From positions 1 through 64,000 of the forward strand of contig JAIKZQ010000003.1 of the NCBI GenBank assembly GCA_024682075.1: a stretch of DNA of 64,000 bases, in the 5' to 3' direction. The position numbers and the translations under genes are program-made. The first letter of the stretch is position 1, and each line of letters starts with the position of its first letter. Shown piece by piece: positions 56,103-64,000 of this stretch. The DNA is from Lachnospiraceae bacterium. Lineage in GTDB: Bacteria; Bacillota; Clostridia; Lachnospirales; Lachnospiraceae. The notes beneath the pieces were generated by a model, which was not told where the DNA came from, did no database searches, and worked only from the letters and a program-made list of their open reading frames with translations.

Positions 56103-57449
56103 ATGGTTACTGTCAGAGACGTGGATTATAAGAAATATAATAAGGCGGTTCAGTACACTTTTTTCAAGAAAATGGGAAAAGTGATAAACGTTGTCGGACT
56201 GACCATAGAATCTGCCGGCCCTGATGCCAAGCTCGGAGATATCTGCCGCATCATTCCCAAGGGAGATGAGCTTGGAGAATCTTCCGAACAGGAGATCCTT
56301 GCAGAAGTGGTCGGATTCAAGGACAAGAAAACGCTTCTCATGCCATACGGCGTCACCGACGGCATCGGACTCGGAAGCATGGTCATCAATACCGGATATC
56401 CGCTTATGGTGTCGGCAAGCAGGGATCTTCTGGGCAAGACGCTGAACGCACTTGGCGAGCCGGCTGACGGGTCCGTTATAGAGGGCGAGAGATACTCTGT
56501 TGAGAATGCACCGCCCGATCCCATGCAGAGGGCCATAATAGATGAGGTTCTGCCCCTCGGTGTAAAGGCTGTTGACGGCATGATCACACTCGGCAAGGGA
56601 CAGCGTATCGGGATTTTTGCGGGCTCCGGTGTCGGCAAATCGACTCTTATGGGCATGTTTGCGCGTAATACCAAGGCTGACATAAATGTCATTGCACTCA
56701 TCGGAGAGCGAGGCAGGGAGGTCAGGGAGTTCATAGAAAGAGACCTCGGCGAGGAGGGCATGAAGCGAAGCGTTGTCGTTGTGGCAACCTCCGACAGACC
56801 TGCACTTGAGAGGAAAAAAGCCGCACTCACCGCGACTGCCATAGCCGAATATTTCAGAGACCAGGGTGAGGATGTTCTTCTCATGATGGACTCGCTTACC
56901 AGATTCTCGATGGCTCAAAGAGAGATAGGACTTGCCAGCGGTGAACCTCCTGTCACCAGAGGATATCCCCCTTCGGTGTATTCGGAGATGCCCAAGCTTC
57001 TTGAGAGAGCGGGCAGAAGCGACAAGGGATCCATCACGGGACTTTACACCGTCCTGGTCGATGGTGATGATTTCAATGAACCCATAACCGATACGGCCAG
57101 GAGTATTCTTGACGGCCATATCATGCTCGACAGAAAGCTTGGTCACAAGAATCATTATCCTGCAATAGACGTGCTCATGAGCATTTCAAGATGCATGAGC
57201 TCCATATGCGACAAAAAGCATAAGGCCGCGGCGAGCCGGCTCAAGACAGTACTTGCCACTTACAATGAGGCTGAAGATCTGATCAACATAGGCGCATACA
57301 AGAGCGGGTCGAATCCCAACATTGATTATGCGATCAGCAAGATAGATGCCGTCAACGAATTCCTTTGTCAGGATACTGACGCAAAATACACTTTTGAGGA
57401 GAGCGTTGAGCTGCTTGAACAGTTATTTGCGGATGACACGAAGAAATAA
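56103..57449 (+). CDS. fliI: Flagellum-specific ATP synthase FliI
   Basis: A 448-residue ATPase that powers type III export of flagellar subunits. Walker A AGSGVGKST near 172, Walker B DVLLMMDSLTRF, and the FliI motif RGYPPSVYSEMP are clear. The ATG has a GAGGAAC site about 12 nt upstream, a somewhat long spacing. Confidence 0.97.
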   Translation: MVTVRDVDYKKYNKAVQYTFFKKMGKVINVVGLTIESAGPDAKLGDICRIIPKGDELGESSEQEILAEVVGFKDKKTLLMPYGVTDGIGLGSMVINTGYPLMVSASRDLLGKTLNALGEPADGSVIEGERYSVENAPPDPMQRAIIDEVLPLGVKAVDGMITLGKGQRIGIFAGSGVGKSTLMGMFARNTKADINVIALIGERGREVREFIERDLGEEGMKRSVVVVATSDRPALERKKAALTATAIAEYFRDQGEDVLLMMDSLTRFSMAQREIGLASGEPPVTRGYPPSVYSEMPKLLERAGRSDKGSITGLYTVLVDGDDFNEPITDTARSILDGHIMLDRKLGHKNHYPAIDVLMSISRCMSSICDKKHKAAASRLKTVLATYNEAEDLINIGAYKSGSNPNIDYAISKIDAVNEFLCQDTDAKYTFEESVELLEQLFADDTKK

Positions 57450-57460
57450 CGGGGTAAAAA

Positions 57461-57916
57461 ATGGCCAGATTCCGTTATACAATGCAGAACATCCTTAACA
57501 TCAAGGAGAAGATGGAAACCCAGGCCAAGCAGCAGTTTGGCGAAGCCAAGAGGCTCCTTGACATTGAGGAAGATGCCCTTGCGGAGCTGTATCGCAGACG
57601 CGAGGAAATAGAGAGGCACGCGGTTGAAGTGCTGCAGGGCGATCTGGACATGCACGAGATCGAGGATTCCCAGATGTCGAGGATCATATGCGACCAGAAG
57701 ATCGCGGACCAGCAGATCAAGGTGAGCAGGGCCGAGGCAGCTCTCGAAAGAGCAAGAGCGGAGCTTGAAGAAGCAGTCAAGGAAAGAAAGACACACGAAA
57801 AACTCAAGGAGAAGCAGTTTGACGAATTCATCCGCGAGGAGAACAGGGCGGAGAGCAAATCCATTGATGAACTGACCACTTACACATATGGGCAAAAGGT
57901 GACTGAAGATGGCTAA
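57461..57916 (+). CDS. fliJ: Flagellar export protein FliJ
   Basis: A 151-residue, almost wholly coiled-coil protein located right after fliI, beginning MARFRYTMQNILNIKEKME, typical of FliJ. It is a chaperone-escort and ATPase stalk. It overlaps the next gene by 8 bp. Confidence 0.9.
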   Translation: MARFRYTMQNILNIKEKMETQAKQQFGEAKRLLDIEEDALAELYRRREEIERHAVEVLQGDLDMHEIEDSQMSRIICDQKIADQQIKVSRAEAALERARAELEEAVKERKTHEKLKEKQFDEFIREENRAESKSIDELTTYTYGQKVTEDG

Positions 57917-58790
57917 AGAACTTACACCTGAAGAGAAGGCAGCTCAGGAAGAGAAGAAACGCCTTCAGGATGAAAAGAAACAACTGAAAAAGGACCAGGC
58001 TGCTCAGAAAAAAGAGGCCAAGAAAAGGGCCAAGGAGATAGCCAAGCAGGAAGAGAAACTCGAAAGCGACGAAGAAGGCGGCGGATTTGTCACATTCATC
58101 GCCACTTTGTTCATCGTGCTCTTATGGCTTGCCGTGATAGTTGTGATAATCAAGCTGGATGTCGGAGGATTCGGAAGCTCCGTTCTGGCGCCGGTCCTGA
58201 AAAACGTACCTGTGATCAATAAGATCCTGCCCTCATCGACGGCTTCCGAGACCCTTGATCCCACCATGTACGGAGGCTATACGAACCTCAGGGATGCCGT
58301 TGAGAGGATCAATGCACTTGAATATGAGCTGGAAATGCTCAGGAGCGCCAATGCGACCAAGGATGAGAGGATAGCGGCACTTGAAGCGGAAGTCACCAGG
58401 CTTTCCGAGTTTGAGACCATGCAGGTGGATTTCCAGAGGATCCGTAACGAATTCTATGAAGAGGTGATATATGCCGAAAACGGGCCGGGCCCCGAGGCAT
58501 ATGTTGAATATTTTGAGTCCATAGATCCCACAACGGCCGAATTCCTTTACAAGCAGGTCGTTGAAGACATGCAGATATCCCAGGAAATCCAGGATTATGT
58601 TGCAGCATATTCCGCAATGAAGCCCAAGGAGGCTGCGGCTCTGTTCGAACAGATGACCGATAATGAAGGCATACAGCTTGCCGCCAGGATACTCGGTGCC
58701 ATGAATCCCGAGGACAGGGCTGCAATATTCAATGTGATGGACAAGGAAATTGCTGCCAGGATCACCAAGATCCTCGATCCGGAAAGTTAG
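57909..58790 (+). CDS. MotE/YlxF-like flagellar protein with MgtE N-like domain
   Basis: A 293-residue membrane protein. A Lys/Glu-rich cytoplasmic N-terminus (1-55) precedes one membrane helix (about 60-83), a coiled coil (about 125-165) and a C-terminal MgtE-N-type helical domain (about 195-290; YSAMKPKEAAALFEQM). Proteins of this build between fliJ and fliK are named YlxF or MotE; MotE of other bacteria stabilises MotC in the periplasm. The exact role here is inferred from position and architecture. Confidence 0.8.
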   Translation: MAKELTPEEKAAQEEKKRLQDEKKQLKKDQAAQKKEAKKRAKEIAKQEEKLESDEEGGGFVTFIATLFIVLLWLAVIVVIIKLDVGGFGSSVLAPVLKNVPVINKILPSSTASETLDPTMYGGYTNLRDAVERINALEYELEMLRSANATKDERIAALEAEVTRLSEFETMQVDFQRIRNEFYEEVIYAENGPGPEAYVEYFESIDPTTAEFLYKQVVEDMQISQEIQDYVAAYSAMKPKEAAALFEQMTDNEGIQLAARILGAMNPEDRAAIFNVMDKEIAARITKILDPES

Positions 58791-58828
58791 ACTTAAGTTT
58801 TTTCTTCTTTTGTCCGATATAAATCCCA

Positions 58829-58844
58829 GCAGAGTATACTCTGC
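58829..58844. repeat. Palindrome before fliK
   Basis: A perfect 16-bp palindrome GCAGAGTATACTCTGC, about 25 nt upstream of the fliK ribosome site. Confidence 0.6.
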
Positions 58845-58880
58845 ATGTACCCCGAGATGGGAGAAAGGAAGGAATTGTCT

Positions 58881-60389
58881 ATGGGCATCACACCTATCAT
58901 GGATGCCACGGGCCTTACGGATCAGCTCATTCCCGCTGCGGCACCTGTAAAACCGTCGGATAACGGCGGCGTCGATTTCAGGTCGGTATGGAATGATCAG
59001 GCTGGAAACAGGAACGCAAATGACCTCAGACCGGATTCTGCATCTGATTCTTTTGACAGGACAGGAAGCGGAAACGATCGAAAGGCAGGCGAGACTGCAG
59101 CCGACAGGAGAACAGACAGCCGTAACCGGGATGTCAGATCCGCTAAGCCCGATGAAGCATCGAAGACAGATGTGAAGGGCACGGACAGCCCTGAAGCAGC
59201 CGGAAGAGATGAGGCAAAGCCCGCATCGGATACCGGCAATGTGCTCAAGGATGAGGAAATCGTATCCGCACAGGAAACACTTGCTGCAATCGTTTCAGAC
59301 CTTACGGCAAAGCTTGCGGATATACTTGATATGTCTCCTGAAGAACTGGAGGGTCTTCTTCAGGCAGAAGGAATTACCGGAACTGACCTTCTGAACGTTG
59401 AAACTTTTAATTCGCTTGTTATCACCGCTCTTGGAGCAGAGGACCAGATTTCCCTTATTACGAACGAGGAAGATTATGCTGTTTTCGGAGATGCCGTAGA
59501 GGCGTTCGACGAAGTCATGGCTTCCGATTCGGGATGCATGGAAATGACGGTTTCCGAGCTTAAAAGTGCTGTTGATGAGCTTGCGGGAGGATCTCCTTTG
59601 GATGTGACAGATTCCGCAACGGATGAGATGACAGCAGAAACGGCAGGCGAAAGCACCGATCTGCGCACTGCGGACGAAGCGGATGTTGTCACGAGATTTG
59701 TCAGGAATTCCGAGGGCGAACTCGAGCAGGTCGGACCCTATGGAAACGGCGGTATTACCGGCGAGTCCAAGGTTGTCATGAAGGCAAAGGAGAACGGGGA
59801 AAACGGAAGAGATTTCGGAGAGCATGAAGGCAGTGAAAACGGAGCCGGACTTCCCGGTCAGGATGCTTCAATGAATGCAGCTCCCGCAAATGAAGCATCA
59901 GCACCCGAACAGCCTGTAAGTTATGTCACGAATGCAAATGATATCGCCGATCAGATCCTCGAGAACATGAAGACTGTGACGGACGGCGACTTTACCGACG
60001 TTGAGATGCAGCTTCATCCCGCATCACTCGGAATGGTGAGAGTTCACGTGACAAGTGAAGCCGGAGTCATAACCGCTAACTTCATCACCGAAAACGAAGC
60101 CGTCAAGGCAGCTGTCGAAAGCCAGATGATCAGGCTGAGCGAACAGTTTGAGGCTCAGGGCATAAGGGTTGAAGCAGTTGAAGTCACCATAGCTTCTCAC
60201 AGCTTCGAGGGAAATCTTCAGTCCGGAGAAAATGAGGCCCGCGGCGAGAACGGAAGCGGCGCAAAGAGGACCAGAAGGATAGACCTTGGCGATGACGGTG
60301 ATCTCGACACATCTTCGATGGAAGATGAAGATAGGATCGCAGCCGAGATGATGGCTGCAAACGGCAATAAAGTAGACTATACAGCTTAA
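58881..60389 (+). CDS. fliK: Flagellar hook-length control protein FliK
   Basis: A 502-residue protein. The N-terminal 350 residues are low-complexity (Asp, Ser, Ala, Glu), the export ruler. The C-terminal Flg_hook domain (about 385-475) has LHPASLGMVRVHV, EAQGIRVEAVEV, the family motif. Start at 58881 after AGGAAGGAA; an ATG at 58845 is upstream of it. Confidence 0.93.
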   Translation: MGITPIMDATGLTDQLIPAAAPVKPSDNGGVDFRSVWNDQAGNRNANDLRPDSASDSFDRTGSGNDRKAGETAADRRTDSRNRDVRSAKPDEASKTDVKGTDSPEAAGRDEAKPASDTGNVLKDEEIVSAQETLAAIVSDLTAKLADILDMSPEELEGLLQAEGITGTDLLNVETFNSLVITALGAEDQISLITNEEDYAVFGDAVEAFDEVMASDSGCMEMTVSELKSAVDELAGGSPLDVTDSATDEMTAETAGESTDLRTADEADVVTRFVRNSEGELEQVGPYGNGGITGESKVVMKAKENGENGRDFGEHEGSENGAGLPGQDASMNAAPANEASAPEQPVSYVTNANDIADQILENMKTVTDGDFTDVEMQLHPASLGMVRVHVTSEAGVITANFITENEAVKAAVESQMIRLSEQFEAQGIRVEAVEVTIASHSFEGNLQSGENEARGENGSGAKRTRRIDLGDDGDLDTSSMEDEDRIAAEMMAANGNKVDYTA

Positions 60390-60402
60390 TGGCTGAGATT
60401 TA

Positions 60403-60418
60403 GGTCGCAGGTGCGACC
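60403..60418. other. Hairpin before flgD
   Basis: Arms ggtcgca / tgcgacc, just 4 nt before the GGAGG of flgD. Translation-coupling structure or processing site is possible. Confidence 0.55.
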
Positions 60419-60432
60419 GGATGGAGGTATAT

Positions 60433-61308
60433 ATGGCATCTGTATCTGCAACCGTTAACAACGGTGAGATAGTAACGAGTGCATCCCAGGCATCGCTTTC
60501 TTCTGCAAACGCGCAGGGATCATCAAGTCTTGATAAAGATGCATTTCTTCAGCTCCTTGTGGCTCAGATGAAATATCAGGATCCCATGCAGCCCACTTCC
60601 AATACCGAGTATATTGCGCAGTATGCACAGTTCTCACAGGTAGAGGCTCTCAACAACATGTCACAGACAATGGAACTTTCAAGATTCAGCTCTTATGTCG
60701 GCAAAGAAGTTGTGATTGAAAGCGAGAGCGGAAGCGGAGACAAGAGTCAGGTTCGCGGCCTTGTCGATTATGTCACATTTGAAGGCGGAAAAGCTTATTT
60801 CTCGATAGAGGGCGATCTTTATGCCGCTCAGGACATGGTAAGCGTCATCAGTTCCGAGTACACCAATGCCGAGGATATCGCTAAACAGTTCGCAAAAGAG
60901 ATAAAGGAACTTCCGGGCCTTGATTCGATCAATATCCAGAGCAACGGCAATACCATAACCGGACTTCTGAGCCTTTACAATTCACTCAGCGATTATCAGA
61001 GAGGATTCCTTAACGAAGACGACGTCGATAAGATGAACAGTTATGTTTCAAGACTTAACGACCTTCTGATCGCCGCAGCAAATGCCGCAGAAAAGGGAAC
61101 CGAAAATGCAGCTGCCGAAGCGGGTGAAACGGTCGAAGAGATCGCAGAAGAGATCACTGAAGACATTGCTGAAGAGATCGCCGAAGAAGGGCTGAATGAA
61201 ACGGAATCTGCCGAACAGACTGATGCATCCGAAGAAGGATCCGCAGAAGATATTTCGGAAACTATCGCATCCGAGGGACTTGTAACTCCCGAAGAAGACG
61301 GAGAGTGA
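60433..61308 (+). CDS. flgD: Flagellar hook-cap (hook assembly) protein FlgD
   Basis: A 291-residue hook cap. N-terminal DAFLQLLVAQMKYQDPMQPT is the family motif, followed by a short Ig/tudor-like region. The usual C-terminal domain is partly replaced by an Ala/Glu/Asp-rich low-complexity tail (about 215-291). GGAGG lies 5 nt before the ATG; an in-frame ATG at 60421 overlaps that site and is rejected. Confidence 0.92.
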   Translation: MASVSATVNNGEIVTSASQASLSSANAQGSSSLDKDAFLQLLVAQMKYQDPMQPTSNTEYIAQYAQFSQVEALNNMSQTMELSRFSSYVGKEVVIESESGSGDKSQVRGLVDYVTFEGGKAYFSIEGDLYAAQDMVSVISSEYTNAEDIAKQFAKEIKELPGLDSINIQSNGNTITGLLSLYNSLSDYQRGFLNEDDVDKMNSYVSRLNDLLIAAANAAEKGTENAAAEAGETVEEIAEEITEDIAEEIAEEGLNETESAEQTDASEEGSAEDISETIASEGLVTPEEDGE

Positions 61309-61402
61309 CGGAAACCCGTTTTCAGACTCAAAAGAAAATGAAAATCACAGTGAAGAATACGGAGGTATTTGCCGATATATGTAATTGAAGGAGGAAGCGC
61401 AT

Positions 61403-61786
61403 ATGGAAATGAATGTACAGGCTTTATATGCAGCAGGTATTTCCAAGACTCGCACTTCCGCGCCTCCCGCATCCCCGGACAATACCGGAAAAACTTCTTT
61501 CGGACAGATCCTTGCCACAAAGCAGGAAGAAAAAAGCAATGTGAAGTTCTCCAAGCACGCAGCTCTGAGAATGAACGACCGGGGGCTTGAAATGTCCGAT
61601 GAACAGCTCGGAAGACTTTCCAGCGGGACGGACATGGCGGCTGACAAGGGCATAAATGATTCGCTGGTAATGATCGACGATCTTGCATTTATCGTGAATG
61701 TCCCTTCAAGAACCGTCATAACGGCATTGGAAGCCGGAAGTGACACAAACGTATTCACCAACATTAACGGAGCGGTTATAGCTTAA
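61403..61786 (+). CDS. Flagellar operon protein, TIGR02530 family
   Basis: A 127-residue protein of a family always found between flgD and flgE in Firmicutes. The second half has KFSKHAALRMNDRGLEMS and FIVNVPSRTVITAL, typical of the family. A hook-assembly role is inferred from its position. The start at 61403 has AAGGAGGA 7 nt upstream. Confidence 0.85.
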   Translation: MEMNVQALYAAGISKTRTSAPPASPDNTGKTSFGQILATKQEEKSNVKFSKHAALRMNDRGLEMSDEQLGRLSSGTDMAADKGINDSLVMIDDLAFIVNVPSRTVITALEAGSDTNVFTNINGAVIA

Positions 61787-61847
61787 GGCCGGACCTGGAT
61801 GGAGGCCGGGGTACCCGAATGACAGAAGGACCCCTCGCAATTAACCG

Positions 61848-61879
61848 GAAGCGTTCGCTTCATGCGGCCGATCGGCTGC
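61848..61879. other. Two adjacent hairpins before flgE
   Basis: gaagcgttcgcttc (61848-61861) and a gccgatcggc palindrome (inside 61864-61879) lie in the 129-nt gap that precedes flgE. No gene is visible in this gap. Confidence 0.55.
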
Positions 61880-61915
61880 AACTCTCCAATTTTTCAATAT
61901 GGAGGAAACTGCCTT

Positions 61916-63691
61916 ATGATGAGATCTCTCTATTCAGGTGTTGCCGGTCTGAAGACACATCAGACCAAGATGGACGTTATCGGTAACAATATCGCTAACG
62001 TTAACACCACTGCGTTCAAATCAAGTTCCGTGACATTTGCGGATCTGATGAGCCAGACCACCCAGTCTGCATCAGGCGCAAACGCAACTACCGGCGTCGG
62101 CGGTGTCAATGCCCGTCAGATCGGTCTCGGTGTTAAGTCCGGAGCAATTAATGTAAACATCACTTCTCAGGGTTCAGCCCAGTCGACCGGTAATCCTTTT
62201 GACATCATGATCACCGGTGACAACTTCTTCGTCGTTTCCGACGGACTTGCCAATTACTTTACAAGAGACGGTTCATTCTATGTCGACGGTGTGGGAAACC
62301 TCTGCATGACCTCCACCGGTTATAACGTTATGGGATGGGGCGTTGATCCCACTACCGAGGATATCAAGATGGATACGGTTCAGGCACTCCGCATCATGAG
62401 CGCAGAGAACCTCACATATCCTCCCGAGGCTACCACCAGGGGCACCGTTTCCGGAATCCTTGACAAGAACGATACCGACATCAACAGCGAGGACGGTAAG
62501 TCTCTTAACCTCAACATCTATGACGCTCTCGGATATGAGTACACCGCAAGGTTCAACCTCAAGTCCACCGATGTCGACGGCGAGTTCTCCGTTGAGCTTG
62601 TAAAGCTTCTTGATGCAAAGGGAAATGAGGTTCCCATCGACGGCGCGGGTGACCTTTTCGGAGGCCCCACAACAGTCAAGGATGAGACCGAAGTAGTCTT
62701 TAACAACAACGCATATACATGGAACCTGACTTCCACCGATAAGCAGCTTCTTGATAATACCGGAAACGTTCTGATTGATTTTAATACCCTTGTGATCCCT
62801 GCAACGGATGATGCCACCCAGGCAGCTCTGGATGATGCTTATGACATCCTTGCAGCCGCTTACGGATTCGAAGGTAACACCGAGGATTTCCTCAATCTTT
62901 ATCTGAATACGGATCCGACCGATCCCGATCAGAAGACGACCATGTCCGATCTGATCGCAGCCATCAAGACCACCGCGATCGCAGCAGACGGAAGTGTTAC
63001 AGCCGGAAGTTACAGCCTTATCAATCCTGACGGAGATACCGAGCTCGGAAAGTCCGGTTCTTACAGCTTTACCACTACCGGAAGAAGCCTTACCGGCGGA
63101 ATCCTTAAGTTCGATACCGACACCGGTCTCTTTGAATCGATCAACGGTTCAACCAAGGGTGACACCACTCTTGCTCTTTCCAAGATCATTGCCAACACAG
63201 TGGACAATACATCCAACTACGAGGACATCGCTCTTAACTGGTCCGGCATCTCGATGTTCAACAACAACGGAACATCAACCCTTACCGCTACATACGGTGA
63301 CAATGACGGACTCGGAACCGGACGTAAGCTTGGCGACATGATCGGTGTTTCCATCCAGAGAGACGGACGCATCTACGCAAGCTATGACAACGGAATGACC
63401 AAGCTCCTCGGACAGATCGCTACTGCGAACTTCCCCAATGCTTCAGGTCTTGAGAAGCACGGAGATAACCTCTATCAGTCAACCATGAACTCCGGAACCT
63501 TCGACGGCATCGGCGTTGACGTCACCGCATCCGGCGGATACATGTCAACCGGCGTTCTCGAGATGAGTAATGTAGATCTTTCCTCCGAGTTTACCGAGAT
63601 GATCACCACTCAGCGCGGATTTCAGGCTAACTCACGTATCATCACCGTTTCCGATACACTTCTCGAGGAACTCACAAACCTTAAGAGATAA
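61916..63691 (+). CDS. flgE: Flagellar hook protein FlgE
   Basis: A 591-residue hook subunit. The N-terminus (LYSGVAGLKTHQTKMDVIGN, NNIANVNTTAFKS) and C-terminus (SNVDLSSEFTEMITTQRGFQ) are the flagellar rod/hook motifs. The middle (about 160-470) is a Thr/Asp-rich surface domain. Start: one of two tandem ATGs (61916 or 61919) after GGAGG. An upstream in-frame extension from 61862 covers the hairpins and is rejected. A terminator follows, so this ends the long flagellar transcript. Confidence 0.97.
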   Translation: MMRSLYSGVAGLKTHQTKMDVIGNNIANVNTTAFKSSSVTFADLMSQTTQSASGANATTGVGGVNARQIGLGVKSGAINVNITSQGSAQSTGNPFDIMITGDNFFVVSDGLANYFTRDGSFYVDGVGNLCMTSTGYNVMGWGVDPTTEDIKMDTVQALRIMSAENLTYPPEATTRGTVSGILDKNDTDINSEDGKSLNLNIYDALGYEYTARFNLKSTDVDGEFSVELVKLLDAKGNEVPIDGAGDLFGGPTTVKDETEVVFNNNAYTWNLTSTDKQLLDNTGNVLIDFNTLVIPATDDATQAALDDAYDILAAAYGFEGNTEDFLNLYLNTDPTDPDQKTTMSDLIAAIKTTAIAADGSVTAGSYSLINPDGDTELGKSGSYSFTTTGRSLTGGILKFDTDTGLFESINGSTKGDTTLALSKIIANTVDNTSNYEDIALNWSGISMFNNNGTSTLTATYGDNDGLGTGRKLGDMIGVSIQRDGRIYASYDNGMTKLLGQIATANFPNASGLEKHGDNLYQSTMNSGTFDGIGVDVTASGGYMSTGVLEMSNVDLSSEFTEMITTQRGFQANSRIITVSDTLLEELTNLKR

Positions 63692-63703
63692 TTTCTGACT
63701 CTC

Positions 63704-63740
63704 ATCGGGCAGGCTCTCATGCCTGCCCGATTTTTCTTTT
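63704..63740 (+). terminator. Rho-independent terminator after flgE
   Basis: An 11-bp stem (atcgggcaggc / gcctgcccgat) with a 6-nt loop followed by a T-rich tract. Confidence 0.95.
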
Positions 63741-63763
63741 TCGGAGTTTCTTCTTATTAGCGA

Positions 63764-63811
63764 TTTTTTCATATGAAAAAAGACCACAACATATTGTGGT
63801 TATGATATAAT
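63764..63811 (+). promoter_or_regulatory. Promoter/operator region of flbD
   Basis: A perfect 18-bp palindrome TTTTTTCATATGAAAAAA (63764-63781) is followed at once by an inverted repeat accacaa-N4-ttgtggt (63783-63800) and a consensus TATAAT (63806-63811). The -35 zone is taken up by the inverted repeat and has no good -35 match. This suggests an operator or an activator-dependent promoter. Confidence 0.55.
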
Positions 63812-63852
63812 ATCCGAGTGTTCAATCAAAATGGGGAAAGGGGGAAAATCCA

Positions 63853-64000
63853 GTGATCGAAGTCACTCGTCTGAACGGTTCAAAACTTCTCATAAATCCG
63901 CATCTTCTCGAGATGGTAGAGGAAACTCCCGACACCGTTTTAACCCTTACGACAGGGCATAAGATAATAGTAAAAGAAAGTAGACAAGATATCAAAAATC
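63853..64000 (+). CDS. flbD: Flagellar protein FlbD (3' partial)
   Basis: The first 49 codons of a small protein that begins at GTG (63853) after a GGGGAAAGGGG site: VTRLNGSKLLINPHLLEMVE, the typical FlbD start, then DTVLTLTTGHKIIVKES. The family is about 70 residues, and the rest lies beyond the window. FlbD often precedes motA in Clostridia. It seems to start a new transcript after the flgE terminator. Confidence 0.88.
   Translation, partial: MIEVTRLNGSKLLINPHLLEMVEETPDTVLTLTTGHKIIVKESRQDIKN

Noticed and set aside
55848..57155. Minus-strand open frame of 435 codons
   Set aside because: Antisense to fliI and the end of fliH, both clear by motif.
1..64000. Prophage, IS element, integron or rRNA genes
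   Set aside because: No transposase, integrase, capsid or rRNA-like sequence was recognised. The only RNA gene found is tRNA-Glu.

Overview
The window reads as part of the chromosome of a motile, anaerobic, Gram-positive member of the Clostridia, most probably Lachnospiraceae. Supporting signs are a PolC-type DNA polymerase III, CodY, the order topA - codY - flgB, a Firmicutes-style fla operon, an MEP-pathway gene (ispG), HemW/HemN-like radical SAM enzymes, a GH43 glycosidase typical of plant-fibre degraders, and many sigma-A promoters of the TTGAnn-N17-TATAAT type. All genes lie on the + strand. I see no insertion sequence, prophage, CRISPR array or rRNA.

Layout. 1-9406: a 5'-truncated flotillin, two unknown membrane proteins, a MATE exporter, a very large sensor fusing a membrane module, beta-propeller and HD-GYP domain, and a zinc-ribbon membrane protein. 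9464-10900: a cytoplasmic GH43 enzyme. 11085-14517: rpsT, lepA, hemW. 14652-28745: a nine-gene operon with its own promoter, dominated by FHA domains (six domains in five proteins). It holds two Hanks-type kinases, two PP2C phosphatases, a membrane-anchored trypsin-like protease next to a degenerate copy of the same fold, a scaffold protein with repeated Thr motifs, an FHA-FHA-ABC exporter built like mycobacterial Rv1747, and a lipoprotein. 28878-33111: a tandem-duplicated methyltransferase, a probable pseudo-PP2C and a HemN-like radical SAM protein. 33286-38445: a degenerate HD-GYP protein, then pilT, dprA and comM, which suggests type IV pili and DNA uptake. 38490-47524: ispG, a hybrid histidine kinase and polC. 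47609-49943: tRNA-Glu(CTC) and topA. 50088-64000: codY and the flagellar operon flgB-flgC-fliE-fliF-fliG-fliH-fliI-fliJ-motE-like-fliK-flgD-TIGR02530-flgE, then the start of flbD.

How the genes fit together. The FHA operon looks like a self-contained phospho-Thr signalling and export system. Kinases and phosphatases would set phosphorylation of the Thr-rich scaffold and of membrane FHA proteins. FHA domains on the protease and exporter would read that state. The protease, pseudoprotease, lipoprotein and kinase LRR/propeller domains face outward. This is the strongest candidate for a poorly described system in the window.

The flagellar block is a classical fla operon. Its larger intercistronic gaps nearly all carry small palindromes or hairpins. 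CodY has a near-consensus CodY box just upstream of its own promoter, implying autoregulation next to motility genes that CodY controls in Bacillus.
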